38,157 nucleotides of DNA from Treponema sp. (GCA_031278095.1 JAITLC010000091.1:1-38157); one strand, 5' to 3'. Positions 7,912 through 15,719 are shown, numbered from the stretch's first letter. Translations and numbers: made by a program. Notes: generated by a model not told the origin, from the sequence alone.

Positions 7912-9213
7912 ATGGGAAAGACATTAGCGGAGAAGATCTTTGACACCCATACGGTGGACAGACCTTTTGGGGATACCTGGGTATTAAAGCTTGACCGTGT
8001 ATTCTGTCACGAGATTACCACTCCTGCCGCCATCAACGATCTTGTGTCAAAAAATCTTGACAGGGTCTTTGATGCGGAAAAGATCAAGGCGGTCATCGAT
8101 CATGTGAGTCCTGCCAAGGATTCTGCCACCGCGGAACAGGGAAAAATTCTGCGGGACTGGGCAAGAAGGCACAACATTAAGGACTTCTTTGATGTGGGCA
8201 GAAACGGTGTGTGTCATGCGATCTTTCCGGAGAAAGGCTTTGTGCGTCCCGGTTTTACGGTGATCATGGGGGACAGCCACACCTGTACCTACGGGGCCTT
8301 CGGGGCCTTCGCCGCCGGGGTCGGCACCACAGATCTGGAAGTAGGCATACTAAAAGGTGTCTGCGCCTTCAGAAAACCGGAAACTCTCAAAATAGATCTT
8401 AAAGGCTCGCTGCCTGCGGGGGTCTATCCCAAGGATCTTATCCTTGCGGTGATTGCAAAAACCGGTGTGGCCGGCGCCACCGGCAAGGTGATGGAGTTCC
8501 GGGGGAAAGCCGCAGAAGAGATGAGCATGGAAGGCCGCATGACGATCTGCAATATGGCTGTTGAAGCGGGGGCTACCAGCGGCGTCTGCATGCCCGACAT
8601 GGTTACTGTTGACTATCTGTGGAAGTACCTGAGGGAAGGTAACGATGGACAGAAAAAGTACGCCTCAAAAGAAGAAGCTCTGGCCGGTTTTACACAGTGG
8701 TGCAGTGATGAGGACGCGGTATACTCGGGTGTCGTTGACATTGAATGTTCTTCCCTGGAACCGCTGGCAACGGTGGAGTACAAGCCCGATCAGGTAAAGC
8801 CGATCCGGAACTTAAAGGGAACAAAGGTGGATCAGGTCTATATCGGTTCCTGTACCAACGGACGCATTGAAGATCTGCGGGCCGCCGCGGAGGTTTTGAA
8901 AAACAGAAAGATTGCCGTTCATCTGCGGGGAATTCTCGTCCCGGCAACTCAGGATGTGTATGTCAAGGCCATGGAAGAGGGACTTATAAAAATTTTTCTG
9001 GATTCGGGATTCTGTGTAAGCAATCCCAGCTGCGGCGCATGTCTGGGGATGAGTAACGGCGTTATCGCCGCCGGGGAAGTCTGCGCCTCCACCACCAACC
9101 GGAACTTCTGGGGCCGCATGGGCAAGGGGGGCATGGTTCACCTGATGAGCCCCGCCAGCGCAGCGGCAACGGCAGTTGCCGGTACAATCGCAAGAGCGGA
9201 GGATCTGCAATGA
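7912..9213 (+). CDS. leuC: 3-isopropylmalate dehydratase-type large subunit
   Basis: 433 aa, the length of the archaeal/LeuC2-HACN type rather than the 465-470 aa LeuC1 type. It shows the aconitase-family motif GDSHTCTYGAFGAFAAGVGTTD (120-141) and the three [4Fe-4S] ligands: Cys314 in GSCTNGR, and Cys374 and Cys377 in CGAC. The family catalyses hydro-lyase isomerisation of hydroxy-acids; the usual substrate is 2-isopropylmalate in leucine synthesis, but homoaconitase and 2,3-dimethylmalate dehydratase belong to the same subgroup. leuA and leuB are not nearby, so the substrate is uncertain. SD-like GAGGG precedes ATG. It overlaps the small-subunit gene by 4 bases. Confidence 0.9.
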   Translation: MGKTLAEKIFDTHTVDRPFGDTWVLKLDRVFCHEITTPAAINDLVSKNLDRVFDAEKIKAVIDHVSPAKDSATAEQGKILRDWARRHNIKDFFDVGRNGVCHAIFPEKGFVRPGFTVIMGDSHTCTYGAFGAFAAGVGTTDLEVGILKGVCAFRKPETLKIDLKGSLPAGVYPKDLILAVIAKTGVAGATGKVMEFRGKAAEEMSMEGRMTICNMAVEAGATSGVCMPDMVTVDYLWKYLREGNDGQKKYASKEEALAGFTQWCSDEDAVYSGVVDIECSSLEPLATVEYKPDQVKPIRNLKGTKVDQVYIGSCTNGRIEDLRAAAEVLKNRKIAVHLRGILVPATQDVYVKAMEEGLIKIFLDSGFCVSNPSCGACLGMSNGVIAAGEVCASTTNRNFWGRMGKGGMVHLMSPASAAATAVAGTIARAEDLQ

Positions 9214-9734
9214 AGACATTCGGAGGAAAGGTTCTGTTTCTGGACAGAAACGATATTAATACTGATGAAATAATCCCGGCAAGGTACCTCAACGAGAGCA
9301 ACAGGGAAGCCCTGAAACCCAGACTGCTGGAAGATCTCGGGCTGCCCGCCTTTAAAGGCGGAAAGGACATAGCCGGAAAGGGGGCGCTGCTGAGCAGGGC
9401 AAACTTCGGCTGCGGCAGTTCCAGGGAACACGCTCCCTGGGCTCTGGAGGTAAACGGTATAAACATTGTCATTGCCGAAAGTTTTGCAAGGATCTTCAGA
9501 CAGAACATGTACAACTGCGGTATGATAGCCTGCGAACTGCCCAAAGAGATCCTGGATGAACTTTTCCGGAATTTTGCCGGGGAAGAAACTGTTCTGAATG
9601 TGGATACCCAAAAGACGATCCTGCATTTCAAGGCCGAGGGTAAAGAGAAATCTATTCCCTTCAAACTTGAAGGTTTTGAAAGAGCCCTGGTCGAAGCCGG
9701 TGGATGGGTAGAATACGCAAACCAAAAATATTAG
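9210..9734 (+). CDS. leuD: 3-isopropylmalate dehydratase-type small subunit
   Basis: 174 aa, short form. It shows NTDEIIPARYL (17-27) and the swivel-domain signature FGCGSSREHAPWAL (66-79), both standard for LeuD/DmdB small subunits. The start codon overlaps the large-subunit stop (ATGA), as expected for a heterodimer made in equal amounts. The short length and the 'DEIIPARYL' spelling match the archaeal-type partner of a 430-residue large subunit. It completes the dehydratase active site. Confidence 0.9.
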   Translation: MKTFGGKVLFLDRNDINTDEIIPARYLNESNREALKPRLLEDLGLPAFKGGKDIAGKGALLSRANFGCGSSREHAPWALEVNGINIVIAESFARIFRQNMYNCGMIACELPKEILDELFRNFAGEETVLNVDTQKTILHFKAEGKEKSIPFKLEGFERALVEAGGWVEYANQKY

Positions 9735-9741
9735 GGTAGTA

Positions 9742-9802
9742 CTGATTGGTATCATTTAATCAGCGTTTCCTTGGACTTCTTCGGAAAACTGAAGTTTCCG
9801 AA
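9742..9802 (+). other. Two hairpins between leuD and the hydrolase gene
   Basis: CTGATT (9742-9747) pairs with AATCAG (9758-9763), and TTCGGAAAACT pairs with AGTTTCCGAA (9780-9802, one bulge). No T-run follows, so these may be processing or partial terminator structures rather than a classical terminator. Confidence 0.45.
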
Positions 9803-9831
9803 CAATTTTATTAATTTTAAAGGAGTAGATC

Positions 9832-10650
9832 ATGAAGAAAACAATTACTGTTGCATTGAAAGATCCTGCGCTTGCCCTGGCCGCACAGATCGTGTATGGA
9901 CAGCGGAAGGCATGGGGTGAATTAACCTACACTCCGCTGTATCTCAGCTTTATGCGGCCCCGTTCTTCGGACAGGGGAATGAACCGTCCCCTGCCCCTCA
10001 TCGTGTGGCTCTGCGGCGGCGCTTTTATCGAAATGGATCGCAATGTTTGGATCCCTGAACTCGTCTGGTTTGCCAGGCGGGGCTATGCCGTCGCAAGTGT
10101 GGATTACAGCACTTCATACCGCAGCCGCTATCCGGAAAACGCCGGGGATATAAAACTGGCGATCCGTTATATGAGAGCCCATGCGGCGGAGTTCGGCATC
10201 GATCCCCAGCGGATTGCCGTCATGGGTGAATCGGCCGGCGGCTATCTCGGCGCCTTCTGCGCCCTGACCGGAAAGGACAAAGACTACGATACCGGAGGCC
10301 ATGAGGACTACTCAAGCGAAGTACAGGCCGCCGTTCCCTGGTACCCTCCCACACGGATGGCGGAGATGGTTATTAGCCCTGAAAAACTCATCGTACCCCA
10401 TGACATTGCAAACTATGCCGACCTTACAAAACTGGTAAAGCCCGACGCGCCGCCATTCCTGATCCTCCACGGAAACAGCGATGGTCTTGTGCCGCTAAGT
10501 CAGGGGGAACTGCTCTACGAGGCTCTGGAAAAAGAGCGCGTTCCCGTTGACATGTACATCATTGAAGGGGCGGATCATGCCGATACAGCGTTTCTGCAAA
10601 CTGAAGTAAAGGAACTGATCCTCGAATTCCTGAAGAAGACTATAGCCTGA
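9832..10650 (+). CDS. Alpha/beta hydrolase, esterase/lipase (BD-FAE/HSL-like)
   Basis: 272 aa. Nucleophile elbow GESAGG with Ser134, acid Asp217 in HGNSDGLVP, and His249 in GADHAD form the expected triad; the oxyanion strand carries CGG (61-63) where HGG is usual. There is no signal peptide, so it acts in the cytoplasm. The family hydrolyses carboxylic esters, including acetylated sugars. A good GGAG lies seven bases before ATG. It follows leuD by 97 bases and precedes a thioesterase by 37 bases. The substrate cannot be named. Confidence 0.85.
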   Translation: MKKTITVALKDPALALAAQIVYGQRKAWGELTYTPLYLSFMRPRSSDRGMNRPLPLIVWLCGGAFIEMDRNVWIPELVWFARRGYAVASVDYSTSYRSRYPENAGDIKLAIRYMRAHAAEFGIDPQRIAVMGESAGGYLGAFCALTGKDKDYDTGGHEDYSSEVQAAVPWYPPTRMAEMVISPEKLIVPHDIANYADLTKLVKPDAPPFLILHGNSDGLVPLSQGELLYEALEKERVPVDMYIIEGADHADTAFLQTEVKELILEFLKKTIA

Positions 10651-10687
10651 ACTTGACTGTCCGGAAAAGCTATACGAGGTTTGAAAG

Positions 10688-11098
10688 ATGTTTAGTATTA
10701 TTGTTACACCCCGCTTTGGGGACATGGACATCCTGGGACATATCAATAACACCGTGCCTGCGGTCTGGTTTGAATTGGCCAGGAACCCCCTGTTCAAGAT
10801 CTTTGATCAGGAGATGAGCCTCAAGCGGGAGACCTTCCCCCTCATCATGGCCCATACGGACTATGACTTCGTGGATCAGCTCTACTTTCAGCATGATGTG
10901 GAGATTCGCAGTTGGGTAAGCCGCATCGGGAACAAGAGTTTTACCATCTACCATGAGGCATGGCAGCAGGGAAGGCTCTGCGTAAAGGGCAGGGCCGTGG
11001 TGGTTCACTACGACTTCAATGCGGAAAAGAGCACTCCCCTTCCGGAGGACAAAAAAGACCTTCTAATGAAACACTTTCTCCCTAAAGACCCAGCATGA
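10688..11098 (+). CDS. Acyl-CoA thioesterase, 4HBT hot-dog fold
   Basis: 136 aa, the normal length for a single hot-dog domain. The N-terminal RFGDMDILGHINN (9-21) is the 4-hydroxybenzoyl-CoA thioesterase / YbgC motif with the catalytic Asp14 and the following GHxN. It hydrolyses acyl-CoA thioesters; the acyl group is unknown. GAGG lies eight bases before ATG. Its 3' end overlaps the convergent chromate transporter gene by 17 bases. Confidence 0.87.
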   Translation: MFSIIVTPRFGDMDILGHINNTVPAVWFELARNPLFKIFDQEMSLKRETFPLIMAHTDYDFVDQLYFQHDVEIRSWVSRIGNKSFTIYHEAWQQGRLCVKGRAVVVHYDFNAEKSTPLPEDKKDLLMKHFLPKDPA

Positions 11099-11633
11099 TG
11101 CCTGCCGCTCCTCCCAGGGCTATGTAGACAACCGGATGGAATTTCAGTTTCCGCAGGGCGATGAAGATCCCGGCGCAGAGAAGACACTCCTTCCGGCGGA
11201 GTATTGTGTACCATTCCTGCCATTCAGGATTGTAGAGAGCCAGTTTCCAGGCGCCGAAGGCTGCCGCCGCCAGAAGTCCTGCGGCAGCGGGCCTCAATCC
11301 CCCAAATACTGCAGCAACAATACTGTTTTCCTTAAAAACCTTTAGGAATTTCGCGGCGCCAAGAATGATAACAATCGAAGGAACCACCATGCCCAGCGCG
11401 GCAATGATTGAACCTGCAATCCCCAGGGCCTGAAAACCGGTCTGGGCGCCCATATTGATCCCTATGGCGCCCGGAGAGGACTGGGCCGCGGCAAGAATAT
11501 CCCCCACCTTTTCCCGTGTAAGCCAGCCGTATGTGTCCGCCAGATGGAAGAGAAACGGCAGGGTTGCCAGTCCTCCCCCCACGGAGAAGAGGCCGATCTT
11601 GAAGAATTCCGCAAAGAGAAGAAGGGGATTCAC
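11082..11633 (-). CDS. Chromate transporter, short-chain CHR protein (second of pair)
   Basis: 183 aa, one CHR domain. The N-terminal FFKIGLFSVGGGLATLPFL and LTREKVGDILAAAQSSPGAIGINMGAQTGF match the CHR family (Pfam Chromate_transp). About five to six hydrophobic segments. The start overlaps the stop of the upstream CHR gene by 4 bases, so the two half-size proteins are made together and should form a heterodimer equivalent to a long ChrA. Chromate/sulfate antiport is the known activity for some members; the natural substrate here is not established. Confidence 0.88.
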   Translation of the reverse strand: MNPLLLFAEFFKIGLFSVGGGLATLPFLFHLADTYGWLTREKVGDILAAAQSSPGAIGINMGAQTGFQALGIAGSIIAALGMVVPSIVIILGAAKFLKVFKENSIVAAVFGGLRPAAAGLLAAAAFGAWKLALYNPEWQEWYTILRRKECLLCAGIFIALRKLKFHPVVYIALGGAAGIMLGL

Positions 11634-12172
11634 GAAGCCTTCTTTGCCGGCGGTTTAAGAAAAAAACCTGCAAGCCCTGCGGCAAGAATGATCAGCACAG
11701 GAGAGGCGGAAACAAAGGCCGACAGTCCCAGTGCGATGATAAAAATTGCAACCGAAACCCTCCCCGTAAAAACTCCCTTGAAAAGCTTCAACACCGTATC
11801 AAGGATAAGAGCGCAGACTGCAAGGCGGATACCGGCAAAAGCATGCCGCACTACAGGGTATTCGGCAAAGTGCCGGATAAAAATGGACACAAGGATCATA
11901 AAGGTAACACCGGGGAAAATAAAGCCCACGGTAGCGGCAATGCCTCCCGGAATGCCCCCGCGTTTGGCGCCGACAAAGGTTGACAGATTTACTGCGATAA
12001 CACCGGGGGTGATCTGCGCTATGGTATAGTAATCCATCACCTCTTCCATAGCGAGCCAGTTTTTTCTCTTGATCAGCTCCCGTTCAACCACGGGAATCAT
12101 GGCATAGCCGCCGCCAAAGGTCATGATGCCGATCCGGAAAAAGGTAACAAAGAGATCCATCAGATCCTTCAT
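11630..12172 (-). CDS. Chromate transporter, short-chain CHR protein (first of pair)
   Basis: 180 aa, one CHR domain with FFRIGIMTFGGGYAMIPVVERELI near the N-terminus and YTIAQITPGVIAVNLSTFVG, the two conserved CHR blocks. Hydrophobic throughout, ending in a lysine-rich tail. AGGAAG precedes ATG. It begins 13 bases after the aspS stop and is therefore probably co-transcribed with aspS. With the next gene it makes a short-chain CHR pair. Confidence 0.88.
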   Translation of the reverse strand: MKDLMDLFVTFFRIGIMTFGGGYAMIPVVERELIKRKNWLAMEEVMDYYTIAQITPGVIAVNLSTFVGAKRGGIPGGIAATVGFIFPGVTFMILVSIFIRHFAEYPVVRHAFAGIRLAVCALILDTVLKLFKGVFTGRVSVAIFIIALGLSAFVSASPVLIILAAGLAGFFLKPPAKKAS

Positions 12173-12185
12173 TGCACTTCCTTCG

Positions 12186-14111
12186 TCATTCCCTGACCTG
12201 CAGGCGCAGTTCCTTGAGCTGTTTATCGCTTACCATGGAAGGACTGTCATCCATCAAACCCTGGGCGAAGGAATTCTTGGGGAAGGCGATAACCTCGCGG
12301 ATCGAACTCTCCCCCGCCATGAGCATGACAAGGCGGTCAAGTCCGGGAGCAATGCCGCCGTGAGGCGGAGCCCCGTAGCGGAAGGCTTCGGTAAGAAAGC
12401 CAAATTTCTCCTCCGCCTCCTCAGGATCAAAACCCACGATCCTGAAAACCTTCTTCTGCAATTCGGGATCATGAATCCTGACGGAACCGGAAGCCAGTTC
12501 AAAACCGTTGAGCACAAGATCGTAGAGATCCCCCTTCACGGAACCGGGATCCCGTTCCATGGTTTCATGGTACTGTTCCTGCGGCCAGGTGAACATGTGG
12601 TGAGCCGCCTCCCAGCGGTTTTCATCTTCGTTAAATTCAAACATGGGAAAGTCCACTATCCAGCAGAATTCAAAGCGGGAACCTCCTCCCGGGATTTTGC
12701 CTTCGGCGTCCGCGATGTTGAGCCCAAGATCCCTGCCAAGCTTGCTTCGCACAGCCCCCAAGGCGGTGTTGGCAATCTTTCGTTTACTGTCCGCCGCGAT
12801 GAGTATAAGATCTCCGGTTTCGGCGCCCATGGAAGTGACAATATCGTTGGCAAGTTTCCCATTGGCAGGAGAACCCGCTTCATCGGCAAAGAATTTTGAA
12901 ACCCCTCCCTCCAGAACCGGCGCACCGGGAACGCCTGCAACCTTCATCCAGGCCATGCCCTTTGCCTTGTAGATCTTTGCGGCCTCTTCAAGCTCCTCGA
13001 TCTGCTTGCGGGAATAAGAAACGGTTTCACCGTTTTTCGCCTTGCCCTTTACAAGGAGGGCCTTTACTCCGCCGCCGGGAAGTATTACGCCGCGTTCCGC
13101 CGCGTTCCGCTTTTCGGCTTCGCCCGAGGCGAGCGCGTCCTTAAAGGCCTGGAAACTGCACCGTTCAACAAAGGGGGCAAAGTCCTGCATCTCCATGCCA
13201 AAACGGAGATCGGGCTTGTCCGTCCCGTAGCGTTCCTGCGCTTCTTCAAAGGTCAAACGGCGGAAACAGGCGGGCAGATCAAAGTCCAGACATTTTTTGA
13301 ACACATGGGAGAGAAGGCTCTCCGTCATCTTCAGAATATCTTCCCTGTCTACAAAACTCATTTCAATATCGATCTGGGTAAACTCAGGCTGCCTGTCCCC
13401 CCGTGCGTCTTCGTCCCGGTAACAGCGGGCAATCTGGAAGTATTTGTCAAAGCCGGAAACCATGAGTATCTGTTTGTAGAGCTGCGGCGACTGGGGCAGG
13501 GCATAGAAATGCCCCGGATAAAGCCGGGAAGGAACAAGATAGTCCCGTGCGCCTTCCGGAGTCGATTTGATAAACGTAGGCGTTTCAATCTCGTAGAAAC
13601 CCTGGGACGTCATCCATTCACGCACCGCAAAAGTAACATCACTGCGGAGGCGGATCTTCTGCTGCATCGAAAAAGACCGGAGATCCAGGTAACGGTACTT
13701 CAGCCTGAGATCCTCGCCGGCCTTGCTCTCCTCTTCAATCTGGAATGGCAGTACCCCGGAACGGTTCAGGATAAGGATGCGGCGGATCACCACTTCAATC
13801 TCCCCGGTGGGCATTTCAGCGTTCAGCATGTCGCCGGGCCGGGCCCTCACCTCCCCCTCCAGCGCAATGCAGTACTCGTTGCGGAGTTCCTCCGTGATCG
13901 TTGCCAGTACGGAAAAAGCCTCGCTTCCGATGATCTTTTCGCTATCCGGTTCCACCACCGTCTGGGTAATCCCGTAACGATCCCGAAGATTGATGAATGA
14001 TATACCTCCATGATCCCGCTTACGGTGCACCCATCCGTTGAGAATCACGGTCTTCCCCGCATCGGCCTTTCGGAGTTCCCCGCAGTTTGCTGTACGCTTC
14101 ATTGTTTTCAT
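12186..14111 (-). CDS. aspS: Aspartate-tRNA ligase, bacterial type
   Basis: 641 aa, longer than the usual 590. Order: anticodon-binding OB fold (1-115), class II motif 1 region, PQSPQLYKQ (206-214), motif 2 YFQIARCYRDEDARGDRQPEFTQID (224-248), a GAD-type insertion domain, and motif 3 GGIAPGLDRL (585-594). It charges tRNA-Asp. In the OB fold the sequence is KRDHGG with His34; a histidine at this place is associated with non-discriminating enzymes that also charge tRNA-Asn. A promoter -10 (TATAGT) ends six bases before ATG with no Shine-Dalgarno, so the mRNA is probably leaderless. It heads an operon with two chromate transporter genes. Confidence 0.95.
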   Translation of the reverse strand: MKTMKRTANCGELRKADAGKTVILNGWVHRKRDHGGISFINLRDRYGITQTVVEPDSEKIIGSEAFSVLATITEELRNEYCIALEGEVRARPGDMLNAEMPTGEIEVVIRRILILNRSGVLPFQIEEESKAGEDLRLKYRYLDLRSFSMQQKIRLRSDVTFAVREWMTSQGFYEIETPTFIKSTPEGARDYLVPSRLYPGHFYALPQSPQLYKQILMVSGFDKYFQIARCYRDEDARGDRQPEFTQIDIEMSFVDREDILKMTESLLSHVFKKCLDFDLPACFRRLTFEEAQERYGTDKPDLRFGMEMQDFAPFVERCSFQAFKDALASGEAEKRNAAERGVILPGGGVKALLVKGKAKNGETVSYSRKQIEELEEAAKIYKAKGMAWMKVAGVPGAPVLEGGVSKFFADEAGSPANGKLANDIVTSMGAETGDLILIAADSKRKIANTALGAVRSKLGRDLGLNIADAEGKIPGGGSRFEFCWIVDFPMFEFNEDENRWEAAHHMFTWPQEQYHETMERDPGSVKGDLYDLVLNGFELASGSVRIHDPELQKKVFRIVGFDPEEAEEKFGFLTEAFRYGAPPHGGIAPGLDRLVMLMAGESSIREVIAFPKNSFAQGLMDDSPSMVSDKQLKELRLQVRE

Positions 14112-14117
14112 AGATTG

Positions 14118-14146
14118 ACTATAAACCTCATAAAATAGGCTTTCAA
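14118..14146 (-). promoter_or_regulatory. Promoter of aspS (leaderless)
   Basis: Minus strand: -35 TTGAAA (14141-14146), 17-base spacer, -10 TATAGT (14118-14123), six bases, ATG at 14111. No ribosome-binding site. Confidence 0.75.
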
Positions 14147-14148
14147 GT

Positions 14149-14186
14149 GAGCCGGTTTCAAAACCCGCTTAGTTTTTCTCAGGCTC
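14149..14186. repeat. Palindromic repeat family A, copy 6 (degenerate)
   Basis: GAGCCGGTTTCAAAAC ... AGTTTTTCTCAGGCTC. It lies between the two divergent promoters of aspS and the UPF0158-GNAT gene. Its right half and flank (14164-14196) resemble 7821-7852. Confidence 0.6.
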
Positions 14187-14210
14187 CTGCAATTTCTCAA
14201 GTAAGAAAAC

Positions 14211-14239
14211 TTGACGTGCCGAAAAGAGCAATCTACACT
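14211..14239 (+). promoter_or_regulatory. Promoter of the UPF0158-GNAT gene (leaderless)
   Basis: -35 TTGACG (14211-14216), 17-base spacer, -10 TACACT (14234-14239), then six bases and ATG at 14246. No Shine-Dalgarno sequence. Confidence 0.75.
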
Positions 14240-14245
14240 GAACAC

Positions 14246-15151
14246 ATGAATTTTGAGCTGAGCGATGAACTCATGGACGATATCCTCTTTTCCATGGAAG
14301 ATCAGGAAACAGAGTTTCTCATAGATACTCAGAGGGGGATAGTGCTGAACCGTGAGGGCATCGCCGAAGGAACCGAAGAAGGGGAAAAAGACCGCTTTAT
14401 TAATATCCCCGACTGGGATTCTTCGAGCGGCTTCAGACTGATGGAACATTTTGCCGCAAGTCTCCGCAATCCCCTGCTGCGGGAGGAACTGGGCGCAGCG
14501 CTGAACCAGGGACGGGGAGTGTTCCGGGCCTTTAAGGACATCTTGAGCCAGTACCCGGAAGCGGAAAAACTCTGGTTTGCCTATAAAGAAAAAGAGATGA
14601 AGCGGGAAATTATCCGCTGGTATAATGCCCTGAGGGAAGAGTGGGGTATGAACCTCATCGGCCTTGAACCTGAGGATACACGGGATCTCGTGCTGGAGGA
14701 TTTCCGTTTCCGTGAATACCGGGAAAATGATTTTCATGAAGCCCAATCCCTTCATGTCCTCTGCCGGAAGGAATTTCCTTTCATGGAAACTTTATGGGTT
14801 TTCCCGGCGGAATACTCCCTTATTGCGGAAACCGTACAGGGAGATTTTGCCGGCTATATCGCCGCCGCGGAGAAGGCGGGAATTCTTCATATATATGCTC
14901 TTGAGATCCGGCATGAGTACCGGGGACTCGGGCTGGGGGAAACTCTTTTAAGCCGCTTCCTTGAAAAAATTTCTTCCGTTGCGGAAAAGGCGAATGGCAT
15001 AGAAAGGATAAACATCGACATTCCCCGGATCCATGAAGGCTTCTCCCGTGTCCTGTTCCGTTTCGGCTTTAAGGCCCAGGCGGCGAGCTATAGTCTGGAA
15101 ACCCCAATCGGGCCTGCAGCAGGCAAAGGTTCCTCTCGTGATGTAAACTGA
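14246..15151 (+). CDS. UPF0158 domain fused to GNAT acetyltransferase
   Basis: 301 aa from the ATG at 14246; the frame is open back to 14147 but that part is repeat DNA and promoter. Residues 1-135 match the UPF0158 family (FRLMEHFAASL, ALNQGRGVFRAFKDIL, YPEAEKLWFAYKE). Residues 150-300 are a GNAT domain with the acetyl-CoA loop RHEYRGLGLG (222-231). GNAT enzymes move an acetyl group to an amine; the acceptor is unknown, and no function is established for UPF0158. The linking of the two suggests UPF0158 may bind or present a substrate. The gene stands alone, divergent from aspS. Confidence 0.8.
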   Translation: MNFELSDELMDDILFSMEDQETEFLIDTQRGIVLNREGIAEGTEEGEKDRFINIPDWDSSSGFRLMEHFAASLRNPLLREELGAALNQGRGVFRAFKDILSQYPEAEKLWFAYKEKEMKREIIRWYNALREEWGMNLIGLEPEDTRDLVLEDFRFREYRENDFHEAQSLHVLCRKEFPFMETLWVFPAEYSLIAETVQGDFAGYIAAAEKAGILHIYALEIRHEYRGLGLGETLLSRFLEKISSVAEKANGIERINIDIPRIHEGFSRVLFRFGFKAQAASYSLETPIGPAAGKGSSRDVN

Positions 15152-15189
15152 GCGTGTTTCAAAAACTCAATTCCTGGAACAGGCTCAGG
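15148..15189. repeat. Palindromic repeat family A, copy 7 (degenerate)
   Basis: CTGAGCGTGTTTCAAAAAC ... CCTGGAACAGGCTCAG directly after the stop of the UPF0158-GNAT gene; possibly a 3'-end structure for it. Confidence 0.6.
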
Positions 15190-15225
15190 CTATTATGTGG
15201 GATATGAACTCCCGCCTTCCAAATG

Positions 15226-15275
15226 AACCTCCTCGCCCTAAAGGGCGGGGTATCGTGTAAGCGCTGCATCGTTTA
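15226..15275 (+). repeat. Direct repeat C, copy 1, with GC-rich hairpin
   Basis: 50 bases, six differences from the copy at 18988-19037 in the same orientation. It contains the hairpin CCTCGCCC-TAAA-GGGCGGGG followed by TATC and TGTAAGCG. Short GC-rich subterminal hairpins of this look occur at IS200/IS605-type ends, but no transposase is present. The two copies bracket the ABC importer operon. Confidence 0.75.
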
Positions 15276-15308
15276 CGAGGGTGAGTTCTGCAAGGAAATT
15301 ATTTAACT

Positions 15309-15403
15309 GTGGGGTCTACTGCCGCTTTTTTTTTGGCAGCGCTGCCGATTCTAACCGCCCTGAAGTTCCCCGCGCAAGCGGGTTCTTGGGTATTAGACCC
15401 CAC
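15309..15403. repeat. Nested inverted-repeat element
   Basis: Outer perfect arms GTGGGGTCTA (15309-15318) and TAGACCCCAC (15394-15403). Inside are the 12-base palindrome GGCAGCGCTGCC (15335-15346) and the hairpin CCCGC-GCAA-GCGGG (15369-15382 region, GNRA loop) flanked by GAA/TTC. It could fold into a multi-arm cruciform and looks like a small non-autonomous element or remnant. Confidence 0.6.
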
Positions 15404-15474
15404 TGCGAATAAAGGGGCAGATATTTCAGCCTCCGGCATCCAAATGGTTATTGCAAACATTCTTGCCAAGGTCC

Positions 15475-15502
15475 TTGACTTTCTTTTAACATGGTATAGA
15501 AT
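15475..15502 (+). promoter_or_regulatory. Strong sigma-70 type promoter upstream of the poly-C ORF and ABC importer
   Basis: -35 TTGACT (15475-15480), 16-base spacer, -10 TAGAAT (15497-15502). Predicted start near 15509, about 360 bases before the lipoprotein ATG. The transcript would run through the small ORF and the C15 tract. Confidence 0.65.
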
Positions 15503-15572
15503 AATGTTAATCTGACGCTCGTTGAACCCAGTTGTTTTTTAGAAGTCTTCTGTAAGAAAAAGGCGGTTTTTA

Positions 15573-15683
15573 ATGTATAGCCGGAAGTACGAAGATGATA
15601 ATAACCGTAGTTATCGTATATCACCGGAAACGGGCTCTTTGTACGCCGTGAAACTTACCCCCCCCCCCCCCCATACCTGTTAA
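15573..15683 (+). CDS. Small ORF containing a C15 tract (candidate phase-variable leader peptide)
   Basis: 36 codons ending in TAA in the sequence as given. It begins MYSRKYEDDNNRSYRISPET; the C15 run encodes a proline stretch, followed by three more residues. The ribosome site is weak (AAGGCGG ten bases before ATG). With one more or two fewer C the frame would stay open and run in frame through the start of the downstream lipoprotein gene; with 14 C it stops at a TAG three bases further on. No homologue is recognised. It may be a real leader ORF or a chance frame; the strong promoter upstream supports transcription. Confidence 0.35.
   Translation: MYSRKYEDDNNRSYRISPETGSLYAVKLTPPPPHTC
15658..15672 (+). 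repeat. Poly-C tract (15 C)
   Basis: Uninterrupted run of 15 C, about 200 bases before the ABC lipoprotein start. Homopolymers of this length slip during replication and are classic contingency loci; poly-G tracts near tpr genes in Treponema pallidum are a known case. The length may also be an assembly estimate. Confidence 0.9.
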
Positions 15684-15700
15684 GTAGTTTTCGCGTAAAT

Positions 15701-15719
15701 TGCATACAATTTTTATGCA
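15701..15719. other. Perfect palindrome upstream of the ABC importer
   Basis: TGCATA-CAATTTT-TATGCA, 6-base arms. AT-rich and placed about 150 bases before the lipoprotein start; a possible operator, but no regulator is encoded nearby. Confidence 0.35.

Noticed and set aside
14108..14755. 215-codon frame on the minus strand
   Set aside because: Antisense to the UPF0158-GNAT gene and running into the aspS promoter.
15309..15515. 68-codon frame on the plus strand
   Set aside because: Its first half is the nested inverted-repeat element and its end is the promoter; unlikely to be a protein gene.
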